Shown here: piece by piece, positions 30,375-39,077 of the stretch
How positions within the stretch are numbered: the first letter of the stretch is position 1
Layout of the letters: the number at the start of each line of letters is the position of its first letter
Source of the DNA: CAZGSN01 sp964371655
GTDB taxonomy: Bacteria; Desulfobacterota; Binatia; HRBIN30
NCBI GenBank assembly: GCA_964371655.1
Contig: CAYJOD010000001.1
Coordinates: 1 to 64,000 of the forward strand
Direction: 5' to 3'
Length of the DNA: 64,000 nt
Position numbers and translations under genes: made by a program
Notes under the pieces: generated by a model
What the model saw: only the letters and a program-made list of their open reading frames with translations
Database searches by the model: none
Told to the model about the DNA's origin: nothing

Positions 30375-30620
30375 ATGGCATTGTTCATCGAAGTCGATGT
30401 CGCCGCGTCGGTGGCTGCAAATGCGGAGCTGGTGAAGAAGCTCGCCGAGGTGTGTCCGGTCAATATTTTCGCTGCCGACGACGCCGGCACGCTGAAAATT
30501 GTCGATAAGAACCTGGACGAGTGCACGCTGTGCGAGCTCTGTCTGAACGCCATGCCCGCAGGGACCGTGAAGGTAAAGAAACTTTACGGCGATATGGGCA
30601 TTCTCGAACGCCGGGCCTGA
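30375..30620 (+). CDS. Small single-cluster [4Fe-4S] ferredoxin-like protein
   Basis: 81 residues, start after TAGGAG. Four cysteines only: Cys27 in VCPVNIF and Cys50, Cys53, Cys56 in DECTLCELCLNAMP. In a two-cluster ferredoxin, one cluster is held by the CP of one motif and CxxCxxC of the other. That exact set is kept here, and the second cluster is lost (AMP replaces xCP). It should hold one low-potential 4Fe-4S centre. It follows the SucCD-like pair in the same direction, which suggests that the acyl-CoA step is linked to a ferredoxin-dependent 2-oxoacid reaction. That link is inference. Confidence 0.85.
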   Translation: MALFIEVDVAASVAANAELVKKLAEVCPVNIFAADDAGTLKIVDKNLDECTLCELCLNAMPAGTVKVKKLYGDMGILERRA

Positions 30621-30654
30621 GCCCGCAGACCGCAATTGCGCTCTGCGCCAACAG

Positions 30655-30800
30655 ATGCGCCCTTCGAGACGGCGCCAAGAGCGGGCGCCTCCTCAGGGCG
30701 AGCGGTGCAACGACAGTTGCATCAATTCTTCCCGTTCGCCCTGAGCCCGGAAAGAACAGTTGAACCGCGGATGAACGCCGATGGACACGGATGAAGCAAG
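30655..30800. repeat. Dispersed repeats, family A then family B
   Basis: CGCCCTTCGAGACGGCGCCA ... GCCTCCTCAGGGCGAGCGGT ... CCCGTTCGCCCTGAG (family A), followed by TTGAACCGCGGATGAACGCC (family B, about 30761). Confidence 0.75.
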
Positions 30801-30844
30801 GGGAGCTTGGGGAAATTATTGGTTAGTCCCTCGCTGTCTCGAGA

Positions 30845-30972
30845 TATTTCGTGGTGGGTCTATTTGATATCTTCCCTCGATGTCATCCCGAGCAGAGCGA
30901 GGGATCTGCAGTGGAATGCCGTGCCCACCGTGGCCCTCGGAAGATTCCTCGCCGCGGAAAGTGCGACGGCCC
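30845..30972. repeat. Dispersed repeat family C (reverse of 12911-13060)
   Basis: CATCCCGAGCAGAGCGAGGG, TGCAGTGGAATGCCGTGCCC and CGGAAGATTCCTCGCCGCGG read as the reverse complement of the copy upstream of acs. Confidence 0.75.
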
Positions 30973-31024
30973 TTCGACGGGGCACAGCGCGAGCTGACGC
31001 CCGCAACCCACGCCGGTGTTTGGA

Positions 31025-31202
31025 AGCACCCCCTCTCCCGCATCACTGCGGGAGAGGGCGGGGGTGAGGGATCCACTTTCCAGACGCGGAGCTCCCCCAC
31101 ACGTCCGCCGCAGGGCTCCGGAGTGCGGGCCCGTCCCCGCCGCAACCTCGGTTCCCTCACCCTAACCCTCTCCCGCAAGTATTGCGGGCGAGGGGAGCTG
31201 GC
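31025..31202. repeat. Dispersed repeat family D (CCCTCTCCCGC hairpins), inverted pair
   Basis: Hairpin CCCTCTCCCGCATCACTGCGGGAGAGGG-GGTGAGG at about 31031-31067, then CCTCACCCTAACCCTCTCCC-GCAAG at about 31155. The 967-bp stretch 30621-31587 is entirely made of such repeats; no gene is supported. Confidence 0.75.
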
Positions 31203-31427
31203 TTTGCACCACAACTCGAAAATCTTCGCGCACCGACAAGATTTCGAACGTTAGTAGTCTAGCGCGGCCCGTTGGCCGCAAGCAAAGGGCCGTGCTTCGC
31301 ATATCGCGAATCGCTGGTCGCGTATCGCTCGGAAAACAGAAGTGCGGTCCGACCATACGCGATATGCCATATGCGATACGCGTTCGAGAATCTGTGCGCC
31401 CCGCGACGAAATCGGGAGATAGGAGAT

Positions 31428-31552
31428 CAGGACAGGCTCGGAATGACAATCAAAGTGACCCACTACCAGATATTTGGATGCCTGCGTACCCGAGGCTAAG
31501 TACCGGCAATCTGCGTGAATCCGTGTCCATCCGCGGTTCCAATTGATGTTTT
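31428..31552. repeat. Dispersed repeat families C (end) and B, reverse copies
   Basis: GGCTCGGAATGACAATCAAAG at about 31436 is the reverse of the family C end at 12913-12940. AGTACCGGCAATCTGCGTGA ... CGCGGTTCCAATTGATGTT (31500-31551) is nearly the exact reverse of 9181-9231. Confidence 0.8.
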
Positions 31553-31587
31553 CGGGCTGAGGAGCCCCCGCCCGCGCCGACGCTGCC

Positions 31588-34461
31588 CTATACGCAGCCG
31601 AGGGGAACGGCGTTTACCGCGCGCACGATCTCCTCGATACCGATCAAGCCACCGCGATCGAAGTCGCCGTTGGTGCAACTCGTCGGCTCGGCCTGGCCGA
31701 GCGCAATACCGATCATCGTCATCAGATCCGAGCTGGTGACAATTCCGTTGTCGTTGCAGTCGCCCCCACAGGGTCCGAGCGCAGCGATTGGCAGAGCCCA
31801 CAGCTCGCGGCCGCTGCTCGCAGTCGTCGCGGCAAACACGACGGTGGAGCCGACGACGACGAACGGACCGGGATAAGAGGATCGCGATCCGGCGCTTCCG
31901 CCGTTGATGTTGGCGACGCGCTGCGTCCCGAGCTGCGTGCCATTGCTTTGCCATACCTCGCAGTCATCGCCTGGGCACGCTGAGAACAACAGGCGCGAGC
32001 GAACCGACAAGAAATTCCCCAACACGACGCCGGCGCGCCCGGGCCCCAGATCGCGCACAAGACTGGTTCCGGCCGCGGTACCGTCGCTGATCCATAGCTC
32101 GCGGCCAAGGTCGCTCGCGGCGCTGAAATACAGCAAGCCCGCAACGTCGGTAAGATCGCCCGGCAAGGAGCTGCCCAATGGCCCCTGAATGTCGGCGACG
32201 ACGTGCGTACCCGACGGACTGCCATCGGTCACCCACAGCTCGCGCCCTTCGGCGCCCGTCGCGGCGAAGAATACTCCGCCACCCGATCTGGTGAATCCGT
32301 CGGGAAACGAGCCACCGGCCCCGGAGCGTACGTCGGCCACGCGCACGGTGGTCAAGTCGAGCCCCGAGCTGCGCCAGGGCTCGACCCCAACCTCGCCGTC
32401 GAACCCCGCGAAGTACAACGTGTCGCCAACCGCGGTGAGGCTTGCCGGAGTGGAGCCGCGGCTACCGGGCCGAATATCTTGCACGATGCCGGTCCCGGCC
32501 GTCGTACCATCGCTACTCCACAGCTCGATGCCGAACGGCGCGCTTGCCGCGGTAAAGAACAGCCGATCCGCGACCGCCGTCAGAAAGCTGATCTCAGCAT
32601 CGGCGTCCGCGCTCGACAGGGCCGCGATCACCTGCGTACCCGTCTCGCTGCCATCGCTGCGCCACAGCTGGCGGCCGTTGCCGTCGCTAGCGACGAAGAA
32701 CAGCGTGGCTCCAAGCGCGGTGAGCTGTGACGGGTTGGAATCCCCTGCCCCCGGAACCAGATCGGCAACCAGGCGCGTACCCGCGTCGGATCCATCGCTC
32801 GTCCACAGCTCGGAGCCGTGGGCGCCGTCGTCGATCACAAAGAACAACTGCGATCCAACCGCGGTCAGCGCGCGCGGACTCGAGCTGGCTGCTCCGGGGG
32901 CTATATCCTTCACCAGCGTCGTTCCTGCCGCGGTGCCGTTGGTCCTCCACAGCTCGATGCCCGTGGACGGCTCGAAGGCGGTGAAATACACCACGTTGCG
33001 CGCCGCGGTGAGCTGGCTCGGCGACGAACTGCCTGGACCCGCCGCCAGGCTACGCACGACGGTCGTTCCGGCTTCGGTACCGTCAGAGCGCGCGAGCTCA
33101 CGGCTACTGCTGATGATCGCGCTGAACAGCAGGACACCGTTAGCGTTGGTGAGGTTCATTGGCGCCGAGCTGCCGGTGGGCGCGCGCAGGTCTTTGACCA
33201 ACACCGTACCTCCCGGCGTACCGTCGCTCTTCCAGAGCTCCTGGCCGTGCACGCCGTCCACGGCGCTGAAGTAGAGAATGTTGCCGATCACGGTCAGCGA
33301 CGACGGCACGCTTTCGCCGAGCAGGTTGACGTCGCGAACCAGCATGGCGCGACCGCCGGCCTGCAAGCCCCACAGCTCGCGACCGTGCACGCCGTCGTCG
33401 GCGCGAAAATACAGGACATCGGAGAGCGGAGTCAGCTCAGCCACCGCGGCCGAACCTGGACCGGAATTCAGATCTTCCAACTGCACCGTCCCGTCGGAGG
33501 TGCCGCTGCTGCTCCACAGCTCCTCACCGGTCTTGCCGTCATCGGCAACAAACACGAGGGCCGCGTCGAAGCGTACCAGGTCGTGAGGGTTCGACCCGAC
33601 CTCACCCTCACGAATATCGCGTACCAGACTGGTCCCGGTCGCGCTGCCGTCGGTGCGCCACAGCTCTCTGCCGGTGGCACCGTCGTCCGCCGTGAAGAAG
33701 ATGACGCCATCGACCTCGATGAATTCGGCCGGGTCGCAGCCTTCGCTGCCGCTGCGAACGTCGGCGACGAGCAACGTCCCCGGCGTCGATCCGTCGCTCG
33801 CCCACGGCTCCACGCCGTGCTCACCGTCGTCGGCGGCGAACAACAGCAGGCCACCAACGTTGGTAAGGTTGAACGGCGCAGCGCTGGAGGAGCCGGGTGC
33901 GATGTCGCGGACCAGCATCGTCCCCGCCGCGGTGCCGTCGCTACGCCACAGCTCGCGGCCCGACTGGCCGTCATCCGCCGTAAAGAAGAGCACCGTGCCG
34001 ACGGCGGTAAGCTCCAGGATGGGAACCGTGCCGATTTGCTTGACGGCGAATGTACCGGCCTCGCTACCGTCGCTACGCCACAGTTCGGCAGCGACGGCGA
34101 AATAGAGCAGGCTACCGACGGCGGTGAGCTCGGCAGGATTGGAGCCACCCGGCCCCGGCACGATGTCGCGGACCAAGGCGGCCTCGGTGCCTCCCTCAGT
34201 CTTCCACAGCTCGCGGCCGTCGGCGGCTGTCGTCGCCGTGAAGTAGGTCGTGCTGGCGATCGTCACGAATCCGCTCGGATTCTCGAAAACGCCGAACAGT
34301 GACGAGTTGATATCGCGCAACACCAGCGCTGGCGCTTGCGCCCGGCAGAGCGCCACACAGAACAAATTCAAGGCGACGAGAATGGCGACGAAGCCAACTC
34401 GCTGCCCCTGTCGATCCCGCCCGGCCGCGCCGGACCGTGTCACCTGCACCGTCGTCGCCAC
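31588..34461 (-). CDS. Secreted ELWxxDGT-repeat protein with dockerin-like C-terminus
   Basis: About 957 residues from a GTG at 34461; the frame stays open to 34572, so the start is uncertain. It is placed just before a signal peptide (VGFVAILVALNLFCVALCRAQA). About 18 repeats of roughly 48 residues carry ELWRSDGT-type motifs with LTAVGxxLFFxADDGxxGxELW and VRDIxPGxxSSxPxxLT, which makes a beta-propeller or solenoid. The C-terminus ends in CGGDCNDNGIVTSSDLMTMIGIALG and GDFDRGGLIGIEEIVRAVNAV, a dockerin-like EF-hand pair. Residues about 915-957 therefore form a possible docking module. An adhesion or surface role is likely; no enzyme motif is seen. Confidence 0.85.
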   Translation of the reverse strand: MATTVQVTRSGAAGRDRQGQRVGFVAILVALNLFCVALCRAQAPALVLRDINSSLFGVFENPSGFVTIASTTYFTATTAADGRELWKTEGGTEAALVRDIVPGPGGSNPAELTAVGSLLYFAVAAELWRSDGSEAGTFAVKQIGTVPILELTAVGTVLFFTADDGQSGRELWRSDGTAAGTMLVRDIAPGSSSAAPFNLTNVGGLLLFAADDGEHGVEPWASDGSTPGTLLVADVRSGSEGCDPAEFIEVDGVIFFTADDGATGRELWRTDGSATGTSLVRDIREGEVGSNPHDLVRFDAALVFVADDGKTGEELWSSSGTSDGTVQLEDLNSGPGSAAVAELTPLSDVLYFRADDGVHGRELWGLQAGGRAMLVRDVNLLGESVPSSLTVIGNILYFSAVDGVHGQELWKSDGTPGGTVLVKDLRAPTGSSAPMNLTNANGVLLFSAIISSSRELARSDGTEAGTTVVRSLAAGPGSSSPSQLTAARNVVYFTAFEPSTGIELWRTNGTAAGTTLVKDIAPGAASSSPRALTAVGSQLFFVIDDGAHGSELWTSDGSDAGTRLVADLVPGAGDSNPSQLTALGATLFFVASDGNGRQLWRSDGSETGTQVIAALSSADADAEISFLTAVADRLFFTAASAPFGIELWSSDGTTAGTGIVQDIRPGSRGSTPASLTAVGDTLYFAGFDGEVGVEPWRSSGLDLTTVRVADVRSGAGGSFPDGFTRSGGGVFFAATGAEGRELWVTDGSPSGTHVVADIQGPLGSSLPGDLTDVAGLLYFSAASDLGRELWISDGTAAGTSLVRDLGPGRAGVVLGNFLSVRSRLLFSACPGDDCEVWQSNGTQLGTQRVANINGGSAGSRSSYPGPFVVVGSTVVFAATTASSGRELWALPIAALGPCGGDCNDNGIVTSSDLMTMIGIALGQAEPTSCTNGDFDRGGLIGIEEIVRAVNAVPLGCV

Positions 34462-34790
34462 ATAGAGGCGAGATCTAAGCTCCTCGCGGAGGTGGTGTAA
34501 AGAAGAAATCCGCGCGCCAGCGGCAGGTACCAGACCTCCTGAAGTCGGAGATCTCTCTGATCCCGGATTCAATCCACAGATGCCCCTGAGCGGCCGTTGG
34601 CCGGACCCAAGTTGTTGCCCTAAAGGTCGAAGACAAAATCCGCAGATGACTCAGATGACGCAGATGCTGAAGAAGAGAGGTCTCTTTTTCTCCCATGCTT
34701 GAAGGAACGCGGCAAACCCCAGTTTTCCAATCGCCCAATCAAGACCCTTCTCAGGCCTGCTTATCGGTGTCATCTGCGTCATCTGTGGAC
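34462..34790. other. Gene-free stretch with short ATGACGCAGATG-type repeats
   Basis: CAGATGACTCAGATGACGCAGATG near 34640-34665 is mirrored by GTGTCATCTGCGTCATCTGTGG near 34768-34789. No supportable ORF. Confidence 0.5.
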
Positions 34791-34797
34791 CCTTGGG

Positions 34798-35018
34798 GGC
34801 TTTGCCCATAAAGCCGCAGATCTGCCCGAACGGCGGAATGCAAGCAGTTCCCTCTCCCACATCACATGTGGGAGAGGGCGGAGGGTGAGGGATCAAAATG
34901 CCTTTGCGTACGTGCGCTTTGCAAAAGCGATCCCTCACCCTTCTCCCTCTCCCGCAGGTAGTGCGGGAGAGGGCCACCGAACCTTTCGTGGCGTAGGCCG
35001 GGGTTTATAGGCAAAGCC
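34798..35018. mobile_element. MITE-like element, second copy, carrying family D hairpins
   Basis: The ends GGCTTTGCCCATAAA and TTTATAGGCAAAGCC are inverted (two mismatches) and match the termini of 9038-9163. The flanking octamer CCCTTGGG occurs directly at 34790-34797 and 35020-35027 (a 9-mer with one mismatch), as a target duplication. The interior holds two CCCTCTCCC hairpins. No coding capacity. Confidence 0.7.
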
Positions 35019-35200
35019 GCCCTTGGGTCAGAGCAGAATCCTTGACGGGATTCCTCGCCTAGCTCCGCCGCCAGGCGTTTCCGCCCTTGTGTCCCCGACT
35101 TGATCGAAGCTGATCGATCTGGATCCCGTCGCCGAGGTCAGGAGATCTGAGGCTTTCGGTAGAGAAAGGAGACAGACCCCTTCCCGCTGCGGTCCCCACG

Positions 35201-35234
35201 GAATGGGAGGGGGCCTGTCCCCCTCCCATTCCGG
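35201..35234. terminator. Perfect 14-bp hairpin after the Cys-rich gene
   Basis: GGAATGGGAGGGGG pairs exactly with CCCCCTCCCATTCC around a 6-base loop, 25 bases beyond the stop of the minus-strand gene at 35259. It lacks a clear T run on either side. Confidence 0.5.
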
Positions 35235-35258
35235 GATTCTCAGGTCTACCCGCCGGCC

Positions 35259-38200
35259 TTACGGCAACGTGCAATCATCCTGCGGCAGCGCCGTCAGGCA
35301 TGGGGTGAACGGAGCGTGCAGAATGCGCGTCGCCCCGTTGAACATCACCGAGCACAAGGCCGCGCCTTCGAAATCCACGGCGCCGCCAATCACGCACTTG
35401 CGCTCCGGCGCCAGGATCGTGCCCTTGAACACACTGGCGCGCTTGAGGGTGACCTTGCCGCCTCTCGTCCCCTCGACGTTCCACAAAACGTGATCGGCTC
35501 GCAGGCTGCCCAACCCCTGCCCATTGCTGCCAAGGGTCACCTTGCCGCCGCCGCCAGAGACCAGCTTCCTCTTCACGCGGATGACCAGCACCGTGTCATC
35601 CTGCCCGAGGAGTTGCAGCTCCGTGTAACCCGACAGCTTCACGGTGCCGACGTCTAGGACCTGCAATCCCCCGCCCACGCTAATCGCCTTCCCCGCACCG
35701 TTGGCGGAAAGCTTGATATTGGCGGCGTCGGCCGCCAGGTAGCCAGGGACATTCGCAGTGAGCGTCGCCACGCCCGCTCCGTCGGGCGCCTGACTGATCA
35801 ACGCGGTCTGGCAGCCGAGGAAGTTGGCGCTCGCACCCGAACGATCGACGTAAGGATTGCCGCTGTCGCTCAATGTCCTCTGGCCCGTGCAAACGGCACC
35901 CACACCGGTGCAACAGAGGTTGCCTGCGGACGCGCAGACGTCGGTACCCTGCGCGCAGACGCTGGCATCGTCGCTACAAATTCCGGGACCGACCAAAGGA
36001 GCGGAGCCTCTCATCGACTCCGGACCACCATTGCTTCCGTACTCTTCGCGGAAGCTGATCACCTTCTCGCCCACCTCGCCGAGCCCGAACTCAGATCCTC
36101 TCTGTTCCGTCGAGAGATACTGGGTTTCGAAAAGGCCGCACGTAACACCGGCAAGGATCTTCATGTCGTTGCCGCACACGCCGGCGCGGCTGGCACCACG
36201 CGGGTACGGCGTCGTGTCGCCAAGAACCGTGCCGGCGGTGCTGTCGACGTGGACATCACCACCCAGGAACAGCCGCTTGCTGCGTGAGCCCACCGTCGAG
36301 CTTGAGGTAAGCGCAAAGCGCTGCTCACGCCACAAAGTCGAGCAGCCCGAATCCTCCATATCGGTCTTCTGGTCGGTGTCGTTGTCGATACCGTCTTCAC
36401 AGGAGTCGCAGACGCGGCTCTCCACGGTGGTGAGGTTCACACAGCCCGTCGCCGTGTCGCAGCTGTCCGTCGTGCACCCGTTGCCGTCGTCGCAGTTCAA
36501 AGGCGTGCCGTTGACACACAGGCCGGCGCTGCAGGTCGTCGCCTCCGTGCAGGCATCGTGGTCGTTGCACGCGGTGCCGTTCTTTCCCGGGTCCGGCGTA
36601 TTCACGCAGGTCCTAAGCTGTTCGCTGCAACTGTCGATGGTGCAGATATCGCTGCTCGGATTGCTGCAGTCGCGCGCCACACCAGCACCGCACGATCCAC
36701 CGGAGCACACCTCGTTGACGGTGCAAAACAGGCCGTCCTCACACCCTGCCGTGTTGTTCGGATGAGCACACGAACCGCTGCCGTTGCACGTATCGTCGGT
36801 GCAAACGTTGCCATCGCCGGTGCAGGCTGTGCCGGCTTGATCGAAGCAGTTGTCGGCGCTCTCGTTGCAGGTAGCGGCGCACTCACTCCCACCGCTGCAC
36901 GGATCACCGGAGTGCCCACAGGCACCCTCGCTGCAGATATCCGCGCCGTCGCAGAACAAGCCGTCGTCACAGGGCGCCGTGTTATTGGGGTGCGCACAGG
37001 CGCCGCTGCCGTCGCAGTGGTCGTTCGTGCAAACGTTGCCATCGTCGGTGCACACAGCTTCCGCGCTCGCGAAGCAGTTGTTCGCCAGCTCGTTGCATTG
37101 ATTGTTGCACTCCGGCCCCACGGTGCAGGGGTTGCCGATGTGCGCGCTGCAACTGCCGCCGCTGCAGGTATCCTGGTCGCCGTTGCAGAACACGCCGTCA
37201 TTACAGGGGGCGATGTTGTTCGGATGGATACAGGCACCACTCCCGTTGCACTGATCATCCGTACAAATATTCAGGTCGTCCGTACACGCGGTGCCGGCGC
37301 TCACGGCGCAGCTGCGCGCTGCCTCATTGCAGACGTTGTTGCACTCGGCCCCGCCGCTGCAAGGATTGCCACTATGGGCCGCACAGGCCCCACCGGAACA
37401 GGTGTCGGTGCCGGTACAGAAGAGTCCATCATTGCAGGGAGCCGTGTTGGCGGGGTGGCCGCACACGCCGCTCCCGTCGCACTGGTCGTTGGTGCAGACG
37501 TTGCCGTCGTCGCTGCAAGCGATTCCCGCCGGCGCATGACAGCTGCCATCAGGGTTGCAGGTATTGTTACACTCGGACCCGCCGGCGCAGGGATCGCCGG
37601 CGTGGACGCTACACGTGCCATTGTGGCAGGTGTCGGCACCATTGCACGCAAGACCGTCATTACACGGGGCCGTGTTGTTGACGTGGACGCAGCCGCCAGC
37701 GCCATCGCAGATGTCGTCGGTGCACACATTGCCGTCCGAGCTACAGCCGGCGCCGGCGGCGACCGCACAGTTGTCGGAGCCCTCGTTGCAAGTGCCGTTG
37801 TTGCATTCGCCTAAGCTCGCGCATGGGTTTCCCGAATGCACGGAGCAACTGCCATTGCTGCACGTATCGTTGCCGTCGCAGAACAGACCGTCGCTGCACG
37901 GCGCCGTGTTATTCGGGTGCGTGCACGAACTGTTGGAGTCGCACACGTCGCTGGTGCAAGCGTTGCCATCGTCGGTGCAAGGAGTACCGGTTGGGGGCTG
38001 TGGCGACGGGCAGGTGGAGCTGCTGCCAGTGCAGGTCTCGGCCGGATCGCATTCACCCGTGGAGGCTCGGCAAACGACGCCGGCGTTGCCCGGCGGATGC
38101 TGGCACAGCGCACTGCTGCCGTTGCACTGATCCGCGGTACACACGATGCCGTCGTCCGTGCACGGCGTTCCCGCGGGCGACTTCGTATCGGCCGGGCAGC

Positions 38201-38771
38201 CCGTGCCTGCCAAGCAAATCTCCGCGACGTCACACTCGCCGGTCGACGACCGGCACACCGAGCCGACACCGGCGGTTGGATTGCAGCTTCCCGTGCACGT
38301 GCAGGCGCCGACGTTGTTGCATTGCTCGCCGATCGAGCAGGCATTGCCGTCGTCACAACCGTTGCCGGAACCCACCGCCTGGCAATTGAACTTGCAGCAC
38401 CCGCCGCTGCCCGCGAAGAAGCACGCGTTTCCGGTCGTGCAGGTGCAGTGCCCAAAGCCATCCGCACCCGTCGCGCATACGTTGGTACCGCACTGGGAAT
38501 TGGTCGTACACCGGCAATGGCCGCTCACGCAGCTACCGCCATCGCTACAATCCACACTGGTGGAGCAGAACTGGCCTTCCGGGCTCTCGTTGAACTTAGG
38601 ACCGCCCGGATCGCACTCTTCTCCCCCTTCAACGATGCCATCACCGCAGTTCGTCGACGCTCCCGCGGCAGAGGCAAACGCCAGGTGCACCAACGTCAGC
38701 ATGGCCCCAAAAATTATCGATCTCACCATCCAGCCAAAGTAACTTGGCCGACCCCTGCCCCTCGAAATCAT
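35259..38771 (-). CDS. Giant secreted Cys-rich repeat protein with adhesin-like C-terminus
   Basis: 1170 residues; the ATG follows GGAGG with good spacing. Signal peptide within residues 1-38. Residues 42-130 contain CGDGIVEGGEECDPGG and short Cys modules. About 150-800 is a tandem array of some 50-residue units: C-DDGNVCTNDQCDGSGxCxHPNNTAPCDDGLFCNGxDTCSGGxCxxHxGNPC. About eight cysteines per unit suggest a disulphide-stapled rod. About 840-1170 carries CEDGIDNDTDQKTDMEDSGC (Ca2+-type Asp cluster) and a beta-rich domain like the choice-of-anchor A/ice-binding group (SLRADHVLWNVEG, SVFKGTILAPERKCVIGGAVDFEGAALCS). Likely an extracellular adhesin or matrix protein. The gene is divergent from the glycosidase-like gene. 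Confidence 0.85.
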   Translation of the reverse strand: MISRGRGRPSYFGWMVRSIIFGAMLTLVHLAFASAAGASTNCGDGIVEGGEECDPGGPKFNESPEGQFCSTSVDCSDGGSCVSGHCRCTTNSQCGTNVCATGADGFGHCTCTTGNACFFAGSGGCCKFNCQAVGSGNGCDDGNACSIGEQCNNVGACTCTGSCNPTAGVGSVCRSSTGECDVAEICLAGTGCPADTKSPAGTPCTDDGIVCTADQCNGSSALCQHPPGNAGVVCRASTGECDPAETCTGSSSTCPSPQPPTGTPCTDDGNACTSDVCDSNSSCTHPNNTAPCSDGLFCDGNDTCSNGSCSVHSGNPCASLGECNNGTCNEGSDNCAVAAGAGCSSDGNVCTDDICDGAGGCVHVNNTAPCNDGLACNGADTCHNGTCSVHAGDPCAGGSECNNTCNPDGSCHAPAGIACSDDGNVCTNDQCDGSGVCGHPANTAPCNDGLFCTGTDTCSGGACAAHSGNPCSGGAECNNVCNEAARSCAVSAGTACTDDLNICTDDQCNGSGACIHPNNIAPCNDGVFCNGDQDTCSGGSCSAHIGNPCTVGPECNNQCNELANNCFASAEAVCTDDGNVCTNDHCDGSGACAHPNNTAPCDDGLFCDGADICSEGACGHSGDPCSGGSECAATCNESADNCFDQAGTACTGDGNVCTDDTCNGSGSCAHPNNTAGCEDGLFCTVNEVCSGGSCGAGVARDCSNPSSDICTIDSCSEQLRTCVNTPDPGKNGTACNDHDACTEATTCSAGLCVNGTPLNCDDGNGCTTDSCDTATGCVNLTTVESRVCDSCEDGIDNDTDQKTDMEDSGCSTLWREQRFALTSSSTVGSRSKRLFLGGDVHVDSTAGTVLGDTTPYPRGASRAGVCGNDMKILAGVTCGLFETQYLSTEQRGSEFGLGEVGEKVISFREEYGSNGGPESMRGSAPLVGPGICSDDASVCAQGTDVCASAGNLCCTGVGAVCTGQRTLSDSGNPYVDRSGASANFLGCQTALISQAPDGAGVATLTANVPGYLAADAANIKLSANGAGKAISVGGGLQVLDVGTVKLSGYTELQLLGQDDTVLVIRVKRKLVSGGGGKVTLGSNGQGLGSLRADHVLWNVEGTRGGKVTLKRASVFKGTILAPERKCVIGGAVDFEGAALCSVMFNGATRILHAPFTPCLTALPQDDCTLP

Positions 38772-39077
38772 TGCCGCCTCCGATCCACTGCCCTCGCGAT
38801 ATTAGATGGAGTGCTCCGATATCCCCCCAAGATACTGCCCCGGAGCGCTACCCTCAGTAGAAACACGTACCACTGCTTCGCTCGATTAAGCAATGGTTGA
38901 CTTGAGCCAGTTCGAGATCGACGAGCTCTAAACGGCGCCTGGAAGCTCGCCAGCCCGGACCCCGCCCTCAGAGTCGCCATCCATCGATAGCCAGCTCTTA
39001 TCAGGCGTTCAGAACGCGGCAAGTCGCCTGCATTCGTCCAATTGCACCTCCGGGAAGGTTCCGGCATTACTGTCCGC
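38772..39077. other. Divergent intergenic region
   Basis: 306 bases between the Cys-rich and glycosidase-like genes. No hairpin, repeat or ORF stands out; it presumably carries both promoters. Confidence 0.4.

Noticed and set aside
31025..31202. Possible CRISPR or tRNA-like structure in the hairpins
   Set aside because: These are the dispersed CCCTCTCCC repeats seen at several other sites; no unique spacers and no tRNA arms.
32818..34302. 494-codon plus-strand frame across the ELWxxDGT gene
   Set aside because: Antisense of the repeat array; no signal peptide, domain or ribosome site.
36558..37814. 418-codon plus-strand frame across the Cys-rich gene
   Set aside because: Antisense shadow of the tandem repeat; composition is repetitive Ala/Val without any family pattern.
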